DNA of 64,000 nt from Falsiroseomonas oleicola (GCF_019029495.1 NZ_JAERQM010000004.1:186294-250293); one strand, 5' to 3'; counted from the first letter of the stretch, positions 22,609 to 31,444 are shown. Made by a program: numbers and translations. The notes: generated by a model from the letters alone, not told the origin.

Positions 22609-25605
22609 ATGTTCAGGCAAAAATGCCTTTCCGGTGTCGCCGTGCTGCTGCTGGGCGGCCTTCTGGCCAGCCCCGTCGCGGCGCAGGACAGGGTCGCGCT
22701 ACGTACCGGCGCGCATCCGAATTTCGTCCGCCTGGTCTTCGACTGGCCCGGCAATGTCGCCTACCGGGTCGAGGAATCCGATGGCCAGGTGACGCTGCGC
22801 TTCGCCGCGCCCGGCGCCTTCGATCTCGCCGCGGTGCGCCGCCCGCCGCGCAACGTCCTCGGCGTCACGGCCGAAACCGATACCGCGCGCATCCAGATGG
22901 CGCCCGGTGCGCGCATGCGCCATTTCCGCATCGGCAACCGAATCGTGGTCGATGTGCTGGATCCTGGCCGCGACGAATTCGGCGCCGCCAGCGGCAGCCC
23001 CGCGGCGCGCCGCGCCGCCGCCGCTGCACCCGCCCCCGCACCTGCACCCGCCCCGGCGGCACCGCCCATGCCGGCCCAGATCGTGGTGCCCGCAGCCCCG
23101 CGCGCCGCGCCGCCGGCCCGCGCGACACCCCCGGCCCGCACGGCCACGGCGGAGCGCAGCCCCTTCCAGCCCGCCACGCCGCCGCCCGCCGAGGCGCCCG
23201 TGGTGGTGCAGGCCGCGCCCCGTGCGCCGGTGGCGCGGGAGGCGCTGGCCGAGGCACCCCAGGCCAGCCAGGCCGCTCCGCAGGCCATGCTGCGACCCGC
23301 GCCGCAACCCGCCGCCGCGCCCGGCACGCCCGTCGCCCCGCGTGGCCTGGCGGTGCGCCTGCTGCCCGGCCCGGCGCTGTCCATTCCCGCCACGGCGGAG
23401 GTGGGCGCGGCGCTGTTCCGGCGCGGCGGCGTCTGGATGCTGGTGCTGGACGCGCCGCTGCCGCTCGACCTCGCCGCGCTGCGGGCCAACCCGGTCTTCG
23501 CCGCGGCCGAGGCGAGCACCGGCCCCGACGCCACCACGCTGCGCCTGCCCGCCACCTTCCTGCGCGCCCCGCGCCTGCGCCGTGAAGGCAATGCCTGGCT
23601 GCTCGACCAGCCGGTGGACGAGGTGGCACTACGCGCCATCATGCCGGAGGTCGAGCCCGGCCCGCCGGCCCGCCTGCTGCTGCATGCCAGCCGCGCCGGC
23701 GGCAGCGTTTCCGTCCTCGATCCCGAAACCGGCACCGCGCTGCTGGTCGGCACGGTGCTGGATGGGGCGGAGGCGGTACCCGCCGGGCGCCGCGCCGCGC
23801 TGTTCGAATTGCTGCCGACCCGGCTCGGCGCCGCGTTGCTGCCGCGCGCCGATACGGTGACGCTGCGCGCGCTGCCCGGCCGCTTCCTGGCCGGTGCCTC
23901 GGCCGGGGCGGAACTCGCGCTGGGCGCCGAGGCGCCGGCCGCGAGCGGCGCCGCGACGGCGATGACCCGCAGCTTCGACCTGCCGGGCGAGGCGGTCGCC
24001 GCCCTGCAGGAGCGCCTGCGCAACGCCACCGCCGCCGTCGCCGCCGCCGCGCCGCTCGGCCGGGGCCAGCCGCGGATGCAGGTGGCGGAGGCGCTGCTGG
24101 CGCTGGGCCTGCCGCAGGAAGCGCAATCCATGGTGACGCTGGCGATGCGGGAAGACCCGGTCCTGGCCGAACTGCCGCGCAGCCGCGCCCTGCAGGCCAT
24201 GGCGGCGCTGCTGGCGGGGCGGCTGGCGGAGACCACCGGCCTCGATGCGCCGCGCCTGCCGGAGACCGATGAGGTGGCGCTGTGGCGTGGCCTGCTGGCC
24301 TCGGCACGCGGCCAGGACGGCGCCAAGGCGGTCGCCGCCGGCCTGCCACTGCTGCTCTCCTATCCCGAGCCCTTGCAGGCGCGCCTGGCGCCGTTGGCGG
24401 CGGAGGCCCTGGCGGCCGGCGGCGAATCCGTCGCGGCGCGCCGCCTGCTGGCCACCCGCGACCAGGATGATCCGCCTTTGGCCCTCGCGCGCGCCCGCGT
24501 GCTGGAGGCGGAGGGCGCGCTGGAACCGGCGCTGGCCGCCTATGACTCACTGGCCGCCGGCCGCGACCGCCGCGCCCGGGCACTGGCGCTGCGCCGTGCG
24601 GCGGAGCTGCGGCTGGCCAATGGTCTGCTCGATGCCGCCGGCGCCGCCGCGGCGATGGAGCCGACCCTGGCCGCCTGGCGCGGCGATGCGATGGAGACGG
24701 AAGGGCGGTCCCGCCTGGCGGAGCTGCGCATGCAGGCCGGCGATGCGCGCGGCGCCTTCGACCTGCTGCGCGAGACGGCGGCGATGTTCCCGAACCTCGC
24801 CGCAGGGCTGCGGGAGCGTGAGATCGCGGCGCTGCTCGGCGCGCTGGAGCGGGAGCCGCCGGTTGCCGCCGTGGTACTCTACGACACCCATGCCGAGATG
24901 TTGCCCCCGGGCGATGCGACGGAGCAGGCGCTGGGCTCGCTGGCCGATCGCCTGGCGGCGCTGGACCTGCTGGACCGGGCGAGCCATGTGCTGCGCCGTG
25001 CGGTCAGCCGGGCGGCGGACGCCGAATCGAAGGGCCGCCTCGGTGCCCGCCTCGCCGGGCTGGCCCTGGGCGCGGCCGATGGCCCCGGCGCGCTGAAGGC
25101 GCTGGAGGAGACCGCCAACGAATCACTGTCGGCCGATCTGACCCAGTCCCGCCTGATGCTGGAAGCCCGTGCCCTGGCGCGCACCGGCCGGCATGCCGAT
25201 GCGGCGGCGCGTTTCCGCGCGGCCGGTCCCGCCGCCGCGGCCGAGCTGGCCGTGCTGCTGGAGGAACGGCAGGACTGGGCCGGTGCCGCCACGGCGCTGC
25301 GCCAGCACCTGGCGACCATCGCCCCGCCGCCGCCGGCGCCGCTTTCGGATCAGCACAAGCCGATCATCGCCCGCATCGCCGCCTTGCTGACCCTGGCCGG
25401 CGACGATGCGGCGCTGGCGGAGCTGCGCGCGGAGGAACAGGCGCGGATGGGGGAGGGGCCGATGTCCGGCACCTTCGACCTGCTGACGGCGGATCGGGTG
25501 GCCGGACTCGCGGACCTGCCCCGGCTGCGTGCCGAGCTTGATGTTGCGCGCGGGCTGCCCGCCCGACTGGACGGGTTGCGGGAGGAGACCCCCACGACAC
25601 GATGA
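22609..25605 (+). CDS. Large secreted AMIN-like/TPR-like protein of the flagellar operon
   Basis: A 998-residue protein, last in the fliL operon, 37 nt after cheZ, with a GGAAAGGA ribosome site. A signal peptide (CLSGVAVLLLGGLLASPVAAQ) is followed by an AMIN-like beta domain (residues about 27-120: VRLVFDWPGNVAYRV, QVTLRFAAPGAF, RHFRIGNRIVVDVLDP), a Pro/Ala linker to about 250, a second beta-rich part, then helical repeats to the end (AVVLYDTHAEMLPPGD, LAARLAGLALGAADGPGALKALEE and others) resembling tetratricopeptides. AMIN domains localise proteins to the cell wall. A periplasmic scaffold for the motor is a reasonable guess; no enzyme motif is seen. Confidence 0.8.
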   Translation: MFRQKCLSGVAVLLLGGLLASPVAAQDRVALRTGAHPNFVRLVFDWPGNVAYRVEESDGQVTLRFAAPGAFDLAAVRRPPRNVLGVTAETDTARIQMAPGARMRHFRIGNRIVVDVLDPGRDEFGAASGSPAARRAAAAAPAPAPAPAPAAPPMPAQIVVPAAPRAAPPARATPPARTATAERSPFQPATPPPAEAPVVVQAAPRAPVAREALAEAPQASQAAPQAMLRPAPQPAAAPGTPVAPRGLAVRLLPGPALSIPATAEVGAALFRRGGVWMLVLDAPLPLDLAALRANPVFAAAEASTGPDATTLRLPATFLRAPRLRREGNAWLLDQPVDEVALRAIMPEVEPGPPARLLLHASRAGGSVSVLDPETGTALLVGTVLDGAEAVPAGRRAALFELLPTRLGAALLPRADTVTLRALPGRFLAGASAGAELALGAEAPAASGAATAMTRSFDLPGEAVAALQERLRNATAAVAAAAPLGRGQPRMQVAEALLALGLPQEAQSMVTLAMREDPVLAELPRSRALQAMAALLAGRLAETTGLDAPRLPETDEVALWRGLLASARGQDGAKAVAAGLPLLLSYPEPLQARLAPLAAEALAAGGESVAARRLLATRDQDDPPLALARARVLEAEGALEPALAAYDSLAAGRDRRARALALRRAAELRLANGLLDAAGAAAAMEPTLAAWRGDAMETEGRSRLAELRMQAGDARGAFDLLRETAAMFPNLAAGLREREIAALLGALEREPPVAAVVLYDTHAEMLPPGDATEQALGSLADRLAALDLLDRASHVLRRAVSRAADAESKGRLGARLAGLALGAADGPGALKALEETANESLSADLTQSRLMLEARALARTGRHADAAARFRAAGPAAAAELAVLLEERQDWAGAATALRQHLATIAPPPPAPLSDQHKPIIARIAALLTLAGDDAALAELRAEEQARMGEGPMSGTFDLLTADRVAGLADLPRLRAELDVARGLPARLDGLREETPTTR

Positions 25606-25609
25606 TTTG

Positions 25610-25675
25610 CCGGCCACCCCCCGGGGGGGACCGGCAGGTTCGCCGGCCCCCCCCGGGGGGGGACCCGCTTTTTTT
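25610..25675 (+). terminator. Double GC palindrome ending in T7, terminator
   Basis: Two imperfect copies of GCCGGCC-CCCCCC-GGGGGGG-ACC follow each other, each able to fold into a very stable hairpin, and TTTTTTT ends the element at 25669-25675. It lies just after the stop of the TPR protein and most likely terminates the fliL operon before speD. Confidence 0.6.
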
Positions 25676-25817
25676 GCGGCCTCCGGTCCCGAATTCGCTT
25701 GCACCCCCCCCTGGTTTGCCCCATATGCCGCCGCCTTGACCCGATCTGCTTTGACCAGCCGCACTCCCGCGGCGAGCGATCATCCCGGTCATCTGCTGGC
25801 TGGAAGGAGCCCTTACC

Positions 25818-26270
25818 ATGGAAGCTCTCGTCCAACTGGGGATGGTCTCGGATCTCCCGAGCGACGCCCAGAATGATGAGAACCGCTCGACGGAGACGAA
25901 GGACTATTTTGTCCATCGTAACGGCGTGCGTTATGCGGGAACGCATCTGATCATCGATCTGTGGGGGGCGACGAATCTCGACGACCCCGACCATATCGAC
26001 GCGGTGCTGCGCGAGGGTGCGCTGGCGACCGGCGCCACCATCCTGCACGGCCACTTCCACCACTTCTCTCCGAATGGTGGCGTGTCCGGCGTGCTGGTGC
26101 TGGCGGAGAGTCATGTGTCGATCCACACCTGGCCGGAGCGCGACTATGCCGCGCTCGACATCTTCGTCTGCGGCGAATGCGACCCCTACAAGGCGCTGCC
26201 GGCGCTGAAGAAGGGCTTCCTGGCGGAGCGCGTGCAGCTTGCCGAGCACAAGCGCGGCCTGATCGGCTGA
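25818..26270 (+). CDS. speD: S-adenosylmethionine decarboxylase proenzyme
   Basis: A 150-residue class 1B-type AdoMetDC. Self-cleavage occurs between Glu97 and Ser98 in VLAESHVSIHTWPE, where Ser98 becomes the pyruvoyl group; a conserved His (HFHHFSPNGGVSG) and Cys (VFVCGECDP-like, here DIFVCGECDP) complete the site. The N-terminal 35 residues before HLIIDLWG are longer than in many homologues. It makes decarboxylated SAM, the aminopropyl donor used by the speE product encoded next. AGGAGC lies 8 nt before the ATG. Confidence 0.95.
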   Translation: MEALVQLGMVSDLPSDAQNDENRSTETKDYFVHRNGVRYAGTHLIIDLWGATNLDDPDHIDAVLREGALATGATILHGHFHHFSPNGGVSGVLVLAESHVSIHTWPERDYAALDIFVCGECDPYKALPALKKGFLAERVQLAEHKRGLIG

Positions 26271-26297
26271 ACCCGGCCGACAGGCCGGTGGGATATG

Positions 26298-26325
26298 GGG
26301 CGGGCCGCAGGGTCCGCCCTTTTTT
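26298..26325 (+). terminator. Intrinsic terminator between speD and speE
   Basis: GGGCGGGCC at 26298-26306 pairs with GGTCCGCCC at 26311-26319 (nine pairs, one G-U) around the loop GCAG, and TTTTTT follows. The T-run ends only about 16 nt before the speE start, so it would reduce or regulate readthrough from speD. Confidence 0.75.
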
Positions 26326-26340
26326 GCGCGCATGGGGTTG

Positions 26341-27213
26341 ATGATGACGAACGAAACCTGGCTGAACGAGACGCTCTACGCCGAATGGGGCCAGCGCTTC
26401 CTGGTGAAGCGGGAACTGGCGCACGTGAAATCCGACTTCCAGGACATCCGCATCATCGAAAGCCATCTGCATGGCCGGGTGATGTTCCTGGACGGCGTGG
26501 TGCAGATCACCGAGGCGGATGAGTTCGTCTATCAGGAGATGCTGGCCCATGTGCCGCTGCTGGCGCATGGCGATGCGAAGCGCGTGCTCATCATCGGGGC
26601 CGGCGATGGCGGCGTGCTGCGGCGCGTGCTGCAGCATCGCACGGTCGACAAGGCGGTGATGGTGGAGATCGATGGCGAGGTGATCCGCCTGGCCAAGGAG
26701 CATCTGCCCGCGATCGGCGGCGATGCCTGGACCGACCCACGCGCCACCGTCATCGTGGGTGACGGCATCGACCATGTGCGCCAGGCCGCCCCCGGCAGCT
26801 ACGACGTCATCATCGTCGACAGCACCGACCCGATCGGGGTGGGCGAGGTGCTGTTCACCGACGAGTTCTACGCCAATTGCTCCCGCATCCTGACGGAGCG
26901 CGGCCTTGTGGTGAACCAGTGCGGCGTGCCCTTCATGCAGGCGGAGGAACTGCGCGAAACCTCGCTGCGCCGCGCCAAGTTCTTCCCGGATGTCTTCGCC
27001 TATGTCGCCGCCGTGCCGACCTATGTCGGCGGCTTCATGACGCTGGGCTGGGCCGCGAAGGATGCCGGCTGCCGGCATGTGGATGTTGCGGAAATCCGCC
27101 GTCGCGCCGATGTGGCGGGGGTGCTGGACACCACCCGCTACTGGACGCCGGAAATCCATGTCGGCGCCTTCAACCTGCCGCCCTATATCGGCATGCACCT
27201 GCCGCGCGGGTAA
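26341..27213 (+). CDS. speE: Spermidine synthase
   Basis: A 290-residue aminopropyltransferase. Visible parts are WLNETLYAEWGQRF, the substrate loop MFLDGVVQITEADEFVYQEM, the cofactor site VLIIGAGDGGVLRRVL, and DVIIVDSTDPIGVGEVLF with the catalytic Asp. It uses decarboxylated SAM from SpeD to convert putrescine to spermidine. Two ATG codons in a row near 26341 follow a GGGG stretch; an ATG at 26332 is also in frame, so the exact start is uncertain by three codons. The stop is 6 nt from the convergent membrane protein gene. Confidence 0.95.
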   Translation: MMTNETWLNETLYAEWGQRFLVKRELAHVKSDFQDIRIIESHLHGRVMFLDGVVQITEADEFVYQEMLAHVPLLAHGDAKRVLIIGAGDGGVLRRVLQHRTVDKAVMVEIDGEVIRLAKEHLPAIGGDAWTDPRATVIVGDGIDHVRQAAPGSYDVIIVDSTDPIGVGEVLFTDEFYANCSRILTERGLVVNQCGVPFMQAEELRETSLRRAKFFPDVFAYVAAVPTYVGGFMTLGWAAKDAGCRHVDVAEIRRRADVAGVLDTTRYWTPEIHVGAFNLPPYIGMHLPRG

Positions 27214-27219
27214 GCGGCT

Positions 27220-28623
27220 TCAGGAGGCGAGGGGGGGCGCCACCCTCTCGCCCGGCTGCAGTCCGCGCAGGCGCGATTCGCAAAAGCGTTCGCTGAAGAC
27301 GTCGCGCAGCGAGGAGGCGATGGCGTTGCGCGCCGTCTCGAACTCCTTCCGCGCCACGGCATCCGCCGGGTCGGCCAGCACGCGGGATTCGGCGCCGCGG
27401 ATGCTGGCGATTTCCTCGTTCAGCCGCCTCGCCGAATCGCGGGGCAAAGCGCGGCCGGCGACATAGACGGCCTGGCTGATGCCGATCAGCGTCACAAGCT
27501 GGTCCGGCAGGGTGAAGTTCTCCAGGTCGCCGGTGCCGCTGACCACCAGGGCGACGGCGGCGAACAGGCTGAACAGCAGCGCCTGCACCCGCGTCACATC
27601 GATCTCGCCATCCGATTCCACCAGGTCGGTCCAGCGCGGCAGGCGCGGAGTCGGGTCCAGCACGCCGGTGCCGAACAGCCAGAGCCGGTTCGGCGTCTGC
27701 ATGACGGAGCCTTCGGTCAGCCGCGCCAGGGTCGAGCCCGTCAGCGTCACGCCCAGCAGCGTCAGCACGGATTGCGACAGCTCGGGCAATTCCCCCGTGC
27801 GCCCCATGACATAGGCGTAGACGCCGGCGAGCACGAGGGTGAAGAGCAGCACCTGGAAGCGCGACAGGCTGCAATACCCAAAACTGTCCTGCGCGATGAC
27901 GGTGGGGCGCAGCGCATAGCCGAAGGCGCTGGGCGCGCCGATGCCGAGCAGCCGGCGGCTGTGCTCATATTGCCGCGCATGGATGCGCGACGCCGCATAG
28001 GCCAGCGCCAGATAGGCGGCGAGGACGGTGAGCAGCCCCGCCGCCGTCGAAAGCCGCAGCGTGGAGACGAACATCGGCTGCCGCGCATAGACCCGCAGCT
28101 CCCGCCCATTGGCGCGCAGCAGGTTCACCTCGCCTTGGCTCGGATCCAGGCAGAGGAACAGCACCACCTGCCAGGAGGACGGCAGCCAGCCATTGTCGAT
28201 GGTGGGGAACAGGGCGGAGACGGTGGTCTCGTCATCCGTGGGGGAGGGCGGCAGCACCGTGCCGCGCTGCAGGTGATGCCCCCGCAGATCGACCGGGGAG
28301 ATGCCATCGGGATAGACCACCGCCTCGAAGAAGGCGTTGCGCCATTCGGCGGGCGTCAGCCAGTCCGGCCGCGCCACGGTGATCTCCAGCGTCGGCACCG
28401 CCTTGGAGGTCTGGCGCACCGGCCGCAGCGGCAGAGCGGGCGCGCTGACATTGAGGTGCCGTGCCACATCCTCCATCACCATGAAGCCGGAACCGACCCG
28501 CCAGGGTTCGTCGCGCGGCACCGGCGCGCTGCATTGAATGGCGCGGGAGGGTGCCTGCGCCGCGGCGGGCTGCGCCATCAGCGCCAGCAGCAGCATCGCG
28601 ATGAAGCCGCGCAGCATGGCCAT
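27220..28623 (-). CDS. Membrane protein of unknown function
   Basis: A 467-residue protein that I do not recognise. A signal peptide (MLRGFIAMLLLALMAQPAAAQ) is followed by about 190 periplasmic residues, then a membrane segment (LSTAAGLLTVLAAYLALAYAAS), a pair of helices near SLSRFQVLLFTLVLAGVYAYVMG and SQSVLTLLGVTLTGSTLARL, and another pair near ALLFSLFAAVALVVSG and LVTLIGISQAVYVAGRAL. The C-terminal 70 residues are cytoplasmic and helical. It sits between speE and fliP but shows no flagellar motif. The repeated helix-pair layout hints at an internal duplication. Start chosen at the ATG that gives the signal peptide. Confidence 0.75.
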   Translation of the reverse strand: MAMLRGFIAMLLLALMAQPAAAQAPSRAIQCSAPVPRDEPWRVGSGFMVMEDVARHLNVSAPALPLRPVRQTSKAVPTLEITVARPDWLTPAEWRNAFFEAVVYPDGISPVDLRGHHLQRGTVLPPSPTDDETTVSALFPTIDNGWLPSSWQVVLFLCLDPSQGEVNLLRANGRELRVYARQPMFVSTLRLSTAAGLLTVLAAYLALAYAASRIHARQYEHSRRLLGIGAPSAFGYALRPTVIAQDSFGYCSLSRFQVLLFTLVLAGVYAYVMGRTGELPELSQSVLTLLGVTLTGSTLARLTEGSVMQTPNRLWLFGTGVLDPTPRLPRWTDLVESDGEIDVTRVQALLFSLFAAVALVVSGTGDLENFTLPDQLVTLIGISQAVYVAGRALPRDSARRLNEEIASIRGAESRVLADPADAVARKEFETARNAIASSLRDVFSERFCESRLRGLQPGERVAPPLAS

Positions 28624-28696
28624 GTTCCCCGCAACCGTGGCGGGAGGGTGCGGCGCCGCGCACAATCGGCGCAACGACTATTCGGTTTCGCGGGTT

Positions 28697-29428
28697 TCAG
28701 CCCGAAACGAAACCCTGCACCAGGCTTCCGGCCACCAGCCGCCAACCATCGACCAGCACGAAGAAGGCCAGCTTGAAGGGCAGCGCCACAACCGTCGGCG
28801 GCAGCATCATCATGCCCAGCGACATCAGCAGGCTGGCGGCGACCAGGTCGATCACCAGGAAGGGCAGGAAGATCAGGAAGCCGATCTCGAAGGCGCGGCG
28901 CAACTCGCTGACCATGAAGGCCGGGGTCAGGGCGCGCCAGGGCGCCTCGGCGGCGGCGGTCATCGGCAGGTCCGCGAGGTCGAGGAACAGCGCCAGGTCG
29001 GCATCGCGCACCTGGGCGGCCATGAATTGACGAAAGGGTTCGGCGGCGGCCTGAAGCCCCTCGATCTCGCCGATCGTGCCGGCGGCCAGAGGCTGGATGC
29101 CCTGCTGCCAGGACTGTTGCAGCGCCGGCTCCATCACGAACAGGGTCAGGAACAGCGCCAGCCCGATCAAGACCGGGTTGGGCGGGATGGAGGGTGCGCC
29201 GATGGCGCTGCGCAGCAGGGCCAGCACGATGACGATGCGGGTGAAGGCCGTCATCATCACGATCAGCGAGGGGGCGAGGGAGAGCAGCCCGATCAGCGCG
29301 GTCAACTGCATCAGCCGCGCCGTGGTTCCGGCCTGGCCGCCGCCGAGATCCAGGTTGAGGCTCTGTCCGAGTGCCGCGCCAGGTAGCAGAAGCAGCAGGG
29401 CAAGGGCGGGAAGAAGGCGGCGGATCAT
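28697..29428 (-). CDS. fliP: Flagellar export gate protein FliP
   Basis: A 243-residue inner-membrane component of the flagellar type III export gate. After a cleavable signal (LLPALALLLLLPGAALG) come the conserved LLSLAPSLIVMMTAFTRIVIVL, NPVLIGLALFLTLFVM, and the C-terminal FEIGFLIFLPFLVIDLVAASLLMSLGMMMLPP. FliP, FliQ and FliR form the helical pore; fliQ and fliR lie 2 kb away on the other strand. The start overlaps fliO (ATGA). Confidence 0.96.
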   Translation of the reverse strand: MIRRLLPALALLLLLPGAALGQSLNLDLGGGQAGTTARLMQLTALIGLLSLAPSLIVMMTAFTRIVIVLALLRSAIGAPSIPPNPVLIGLALFLTLFVMEPALQQSWQQGIQPLAAGTIGEIEGLQAAAEPFRQFMAAQVRDADLALFLDLADLPMTAAAEAPWRALTPAFMVSELRRAFEIGFLIFLPFLVIDLVAASLLMSLGMMMLPPTVVALPFKLAFFVLVDGWRLVAGSLVQGFVSG

Positions 29429-29700
29429 CGCGGCGCGCCCTCATCCGGCAGCCAGCCCAGCACCACATCCTGCGCTCCGCCGGTCAACAGCAGCAGGCCG
29501 CGCCCGTCGCAGCGCAGCAGCACCACGCGGCGGCGGCCATCCAGCGCCAGGGTCTCCTCCAGCGCCAGGCGCTTGCCCGCGCGCGCTCCGAGGCCGGCGG
29601 CACGTGCGGCGCGGCCGGCCAGGATCAGCGCGGCCAGCACCGCGATCAGCGCGGCGCCGGCGGTCAGCCCAGCGGTGATGAGGCTTGCGGTCTCGGTCAT
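29425..29700 (-). CDS. fliO: Flagellar biosynthetic protein FliO
   Basis: A 91-residue protein with one N-terminal membrane helix (LITAGLTAGAALIAVLAALILA) and a short cytoplasmic FliO-like part (LALEETLALDGRRRVVLLRCDGRGLLLLTGG, ending DVVLGWLP). FliO helps assemble the FliP ring. The gene is short but the pattern and the overlap with fliP are convincing. Confidence 0.85.
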   Translation of the reverse strand: MTETASLITAGLTAGAALIAVLAALILAGRAARAAGLGARAGKRLALEETLALDGRRRVVLLRCDGRGLLLLTGGAQDVVLGWLPDEGAPR

Positions 29701-29769
29701 CCTGTCCCCTCGCGCCCGCTTTTTGCCGGCGCGTCTCTCTCAATTCAGCAGATCGGGCAATTCAGCAGC

Positions 29770-30021
29770 TCAGGCGCGGGCGACCTCGGCGGTCAGGTCG
29801 TTCACCTGGTGCAGCAGCGCCTCCAGCGCCGGGCGCAGGCTGCGCGCCTCCGCCTCCCGCAGCGCCAGCACGGCGGCGCAGAGCGCGGTGGCGTCGCGAT
29901 CCAGGCCTTCGAGGTCGACGCGGCGACCGCCCTCGACCAGGGCGCGGGCCATCATCACGGTGCCGCCCATCGATTCGATGGCGGCGCGGACAGCCTCGGT
30001 ATGGGTGGCGGCGTAGTGCAT
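29770..30021 (-). CDS. Small helical protein of the flagellar cluster, unknown
   Basis: An 83-residue protein (MHYAATHTEAVRAAIESMGGTV... ending NDLTAEVARA), apparently all helical, without signal or membrane segment. It lies 69 nt upstream of fliO on the same strand and is divergent from flgB. Size and helicity would fit an export chaperone of the FlgN/FliT kind, but I see no defining motif. Start at 30021 is the first ATG that removes an unlikely tail over the divergent promoter region. Confidence 0.55.
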   Translation of the reverse strand: MHYAATHTEAVRAAIESMGGTVMMARALVEGGRRVDLEGLDRDATALCAAVLALREAEARSLRPALEALLHQVNDLTAEVARA

Positions 30022-30170
30022 GGGCTCATCTAGCCAGGGACGCGTTAAGACAGGCTGAACACCACCCCGCATAAACCCAGGGCAAGGCATGCGCGTGAGG
30101 CTGAAAGGCGCACCGCCCTCCGGTTGCAGATGGCAACGCTTCGTTCATGTCTCAGGGGCAGGATGGATGC

Positions 30171-30620
30171 ATGGCGACTCTCCCCCTTTCCCCTGCCGGC
30201 CCCCAGGCGCGCGGCGCGCAGCCCGCCCAGCCGGGGCGCGGCGCCAATCCGCTCGATCTCGCATCGCGGCGGGTGAACTGGCTGGACCGGCGGCAGGCGG
30301 TGCTGGCGCAGAATATCGCCAATGCCGATACGCCGAATTACCGGCCGCACGACATGGTGCCCTTCGCACGGCACCTGGCGGCCGCCACGACGCCCGGCCT
30401 GGCCCGCACCGCGTCCACCCATCTGCAACCGATCCGCAGCGCCCATGGCCAGGCGCCGGAGGATCGCCGGGTGGACGAGGTGGCGCCGGACGGCAACGCC
30501 GTTTCCCTGGACCGGGAAGCGGTGCGCATGGCCGAGACCGATACGGCGCACGCCCTCGCCATGGCCGTGCATCGCAGCTTCATGGGCATGTTCCGCCTCG
30601 CGCTCGGCCGTCAGGGCTGA
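30171..30620 (+). CDS. flgB: Proximal rod protein FlgB
   Basis: A 149-residue rod protein with a Pro/Ala-rich N-terminal extension followed by DLASRRVNWLDRRQAVLAQNIANADTPNY, the axial family motif, and a C-terminal VRMAETDTAHALAMAVHRSFMGMFRLALG. It anchors the rod to the MS ring with FliE. The ATG at 30171 follows AGGATGG at a good distance. It heads flgB-flgC-fliE-fliQ-fliR-flhB. Confidence 0.93.
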   Translation: MATLPLSPAGPQARGAQPAQPGRGANPLDLASRRVNWLDRRQAVLAQNIANADTPNYRPHDMVPFARHLAAATTPGLARTASTHLQPIRSAHGQAPEDRRVDEVAPDGNAVSLDREAVRMAETDTAHALAMAVHRSFMGMFRLALGRQG

Positions 30621-30646
30621 GCGGGGCGTCTGGAGGAGTTCAGGGG

Positions 30647-31054
30647 ATGGATCTCGATCGGGCGCTGCGCATTTCCGCCGCCGGCATGACGGCGCAATCC
30701 ACCCGCCTGCGGGTGGTGGCGGAGAATCTGGCGAACCGCGAAAGCACCGGCGAATCCGCCGGCGCCGACCCCTATCGCCGCCGCACCGTCACCTTCGCCA
30801 ATCGCCTCGACCGGGCGATGGGGGCGGAGACGGTCAGCGTCTCCCGCATCGCCACCCAGCCGGGTGATTTCCCGACCCGCTTCGACCCGGCGCATCCGGC
30901 GGCGGATGCCAATGGCTACGTCAAGCTGCCGAACGTCGACACGCTGGTCGAGGTGATGGACATGCGGGAGGCACAGCGCAGCTACAGCGCCAACCTGACG
31001 GTGCTGGAGACCACGCGCGGCATGCTGACCCGCGCCATCGAGGCGCTGCGCTGA
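30647..31054 (+). CDS. flgC: Proximal rod protein FlgC
   Basis: A 135-residue rod protein: MDLDRALRISAAGMTAQSTRLRVVAENLANRES is the axial N-terminus, and the C-terminus has YVKLPNVDTLVEVMDMREAQRSYSANLTVLETTRGM. The start has TGGAGGAG upstream. The stop TGA overlaps the ATG of fliE by one base. Confidence 0.95.
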   Translation: MDLDRALRISAAGMTAQSTRLRVVAENLANRESTGESAGADPYRRRTVTFANRLDRAMGAETVSVSRIATQPGDFPTRFDPAHPAADANGYVKLPNVDTLVEVMDMREAQRSYSANLTVLETTRGMLTRAIEALR

Positions 31055-31359
31055 TGGCGGTCGGCGCCGTCCGGGCTGCGGCCGCCTATGCCTCCGCCGG
31101 GGTTGGCGCGGGGCTCGGCACACAGATGATGGAGGGGGCGGGCGCCGATTTCGGCGCGGCGCTGACCCGGGCGATGGAAAATGGCGTGCAGATCGGCCGC
31201 AGCGCCGATGCCAGCGCGACCCAGGCGCTGATGGGCCAGGGCAGCGTCTCCGACGCCGTGCTCGCCATCTCCCGCGCCGAGCTTGCCTTGCAGACGGCGG
31301 TGACGCTGCGCGACCGGGTGGTGTCCGCCTATCAGGAAGTGATGCGTATGCCGATCTGA
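31054..31359 (+). CDS. fliE: Flagellar hook-basal body protein FliE
   Basis: A 101-residue protein joining the MS ring to the rod. The helical core runs from FGAALTRAMENGVQIGRSADASATQALMGQGSVSDAVLAISRAELALQTAVTLRDRVVSAYQEVMRMPI, with the C-terminal VVSAYQEVMRMPI being the family hallmark. It is translationally linked to flgC. Confidence 0.93.
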   Translation: MAVGAVRAAAAYASAGVGAGLGTQMMEGAGADFGAALTRAMENGVQIGRSADASATQALMGQGSVSDAVLAISRAELALQTAVTLRDRVVSAYQEVMRMPI

Positions 31360-31444
31360 GGATCGGGGCGTGCCTGACCGGCGGGGCAGCAGGCCGCGCC
31401 GGAACCACGCGCAGGGCGCGTGACTGCTGGGCCAGGAGGGCCGG

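Noticed and set aside
25676-25817. SAM or polyamine riboswitch before speD
   Set aside because: I see no conserved riboswitch core; only a possible TTGACC box and a normal ribosome site.
30022-30170. Sigma-54 promoter upstream of flgB
   Set aside because: TGGCAACGCTTCG matches only the -24 half; the TTGC at the right spacing is missing.
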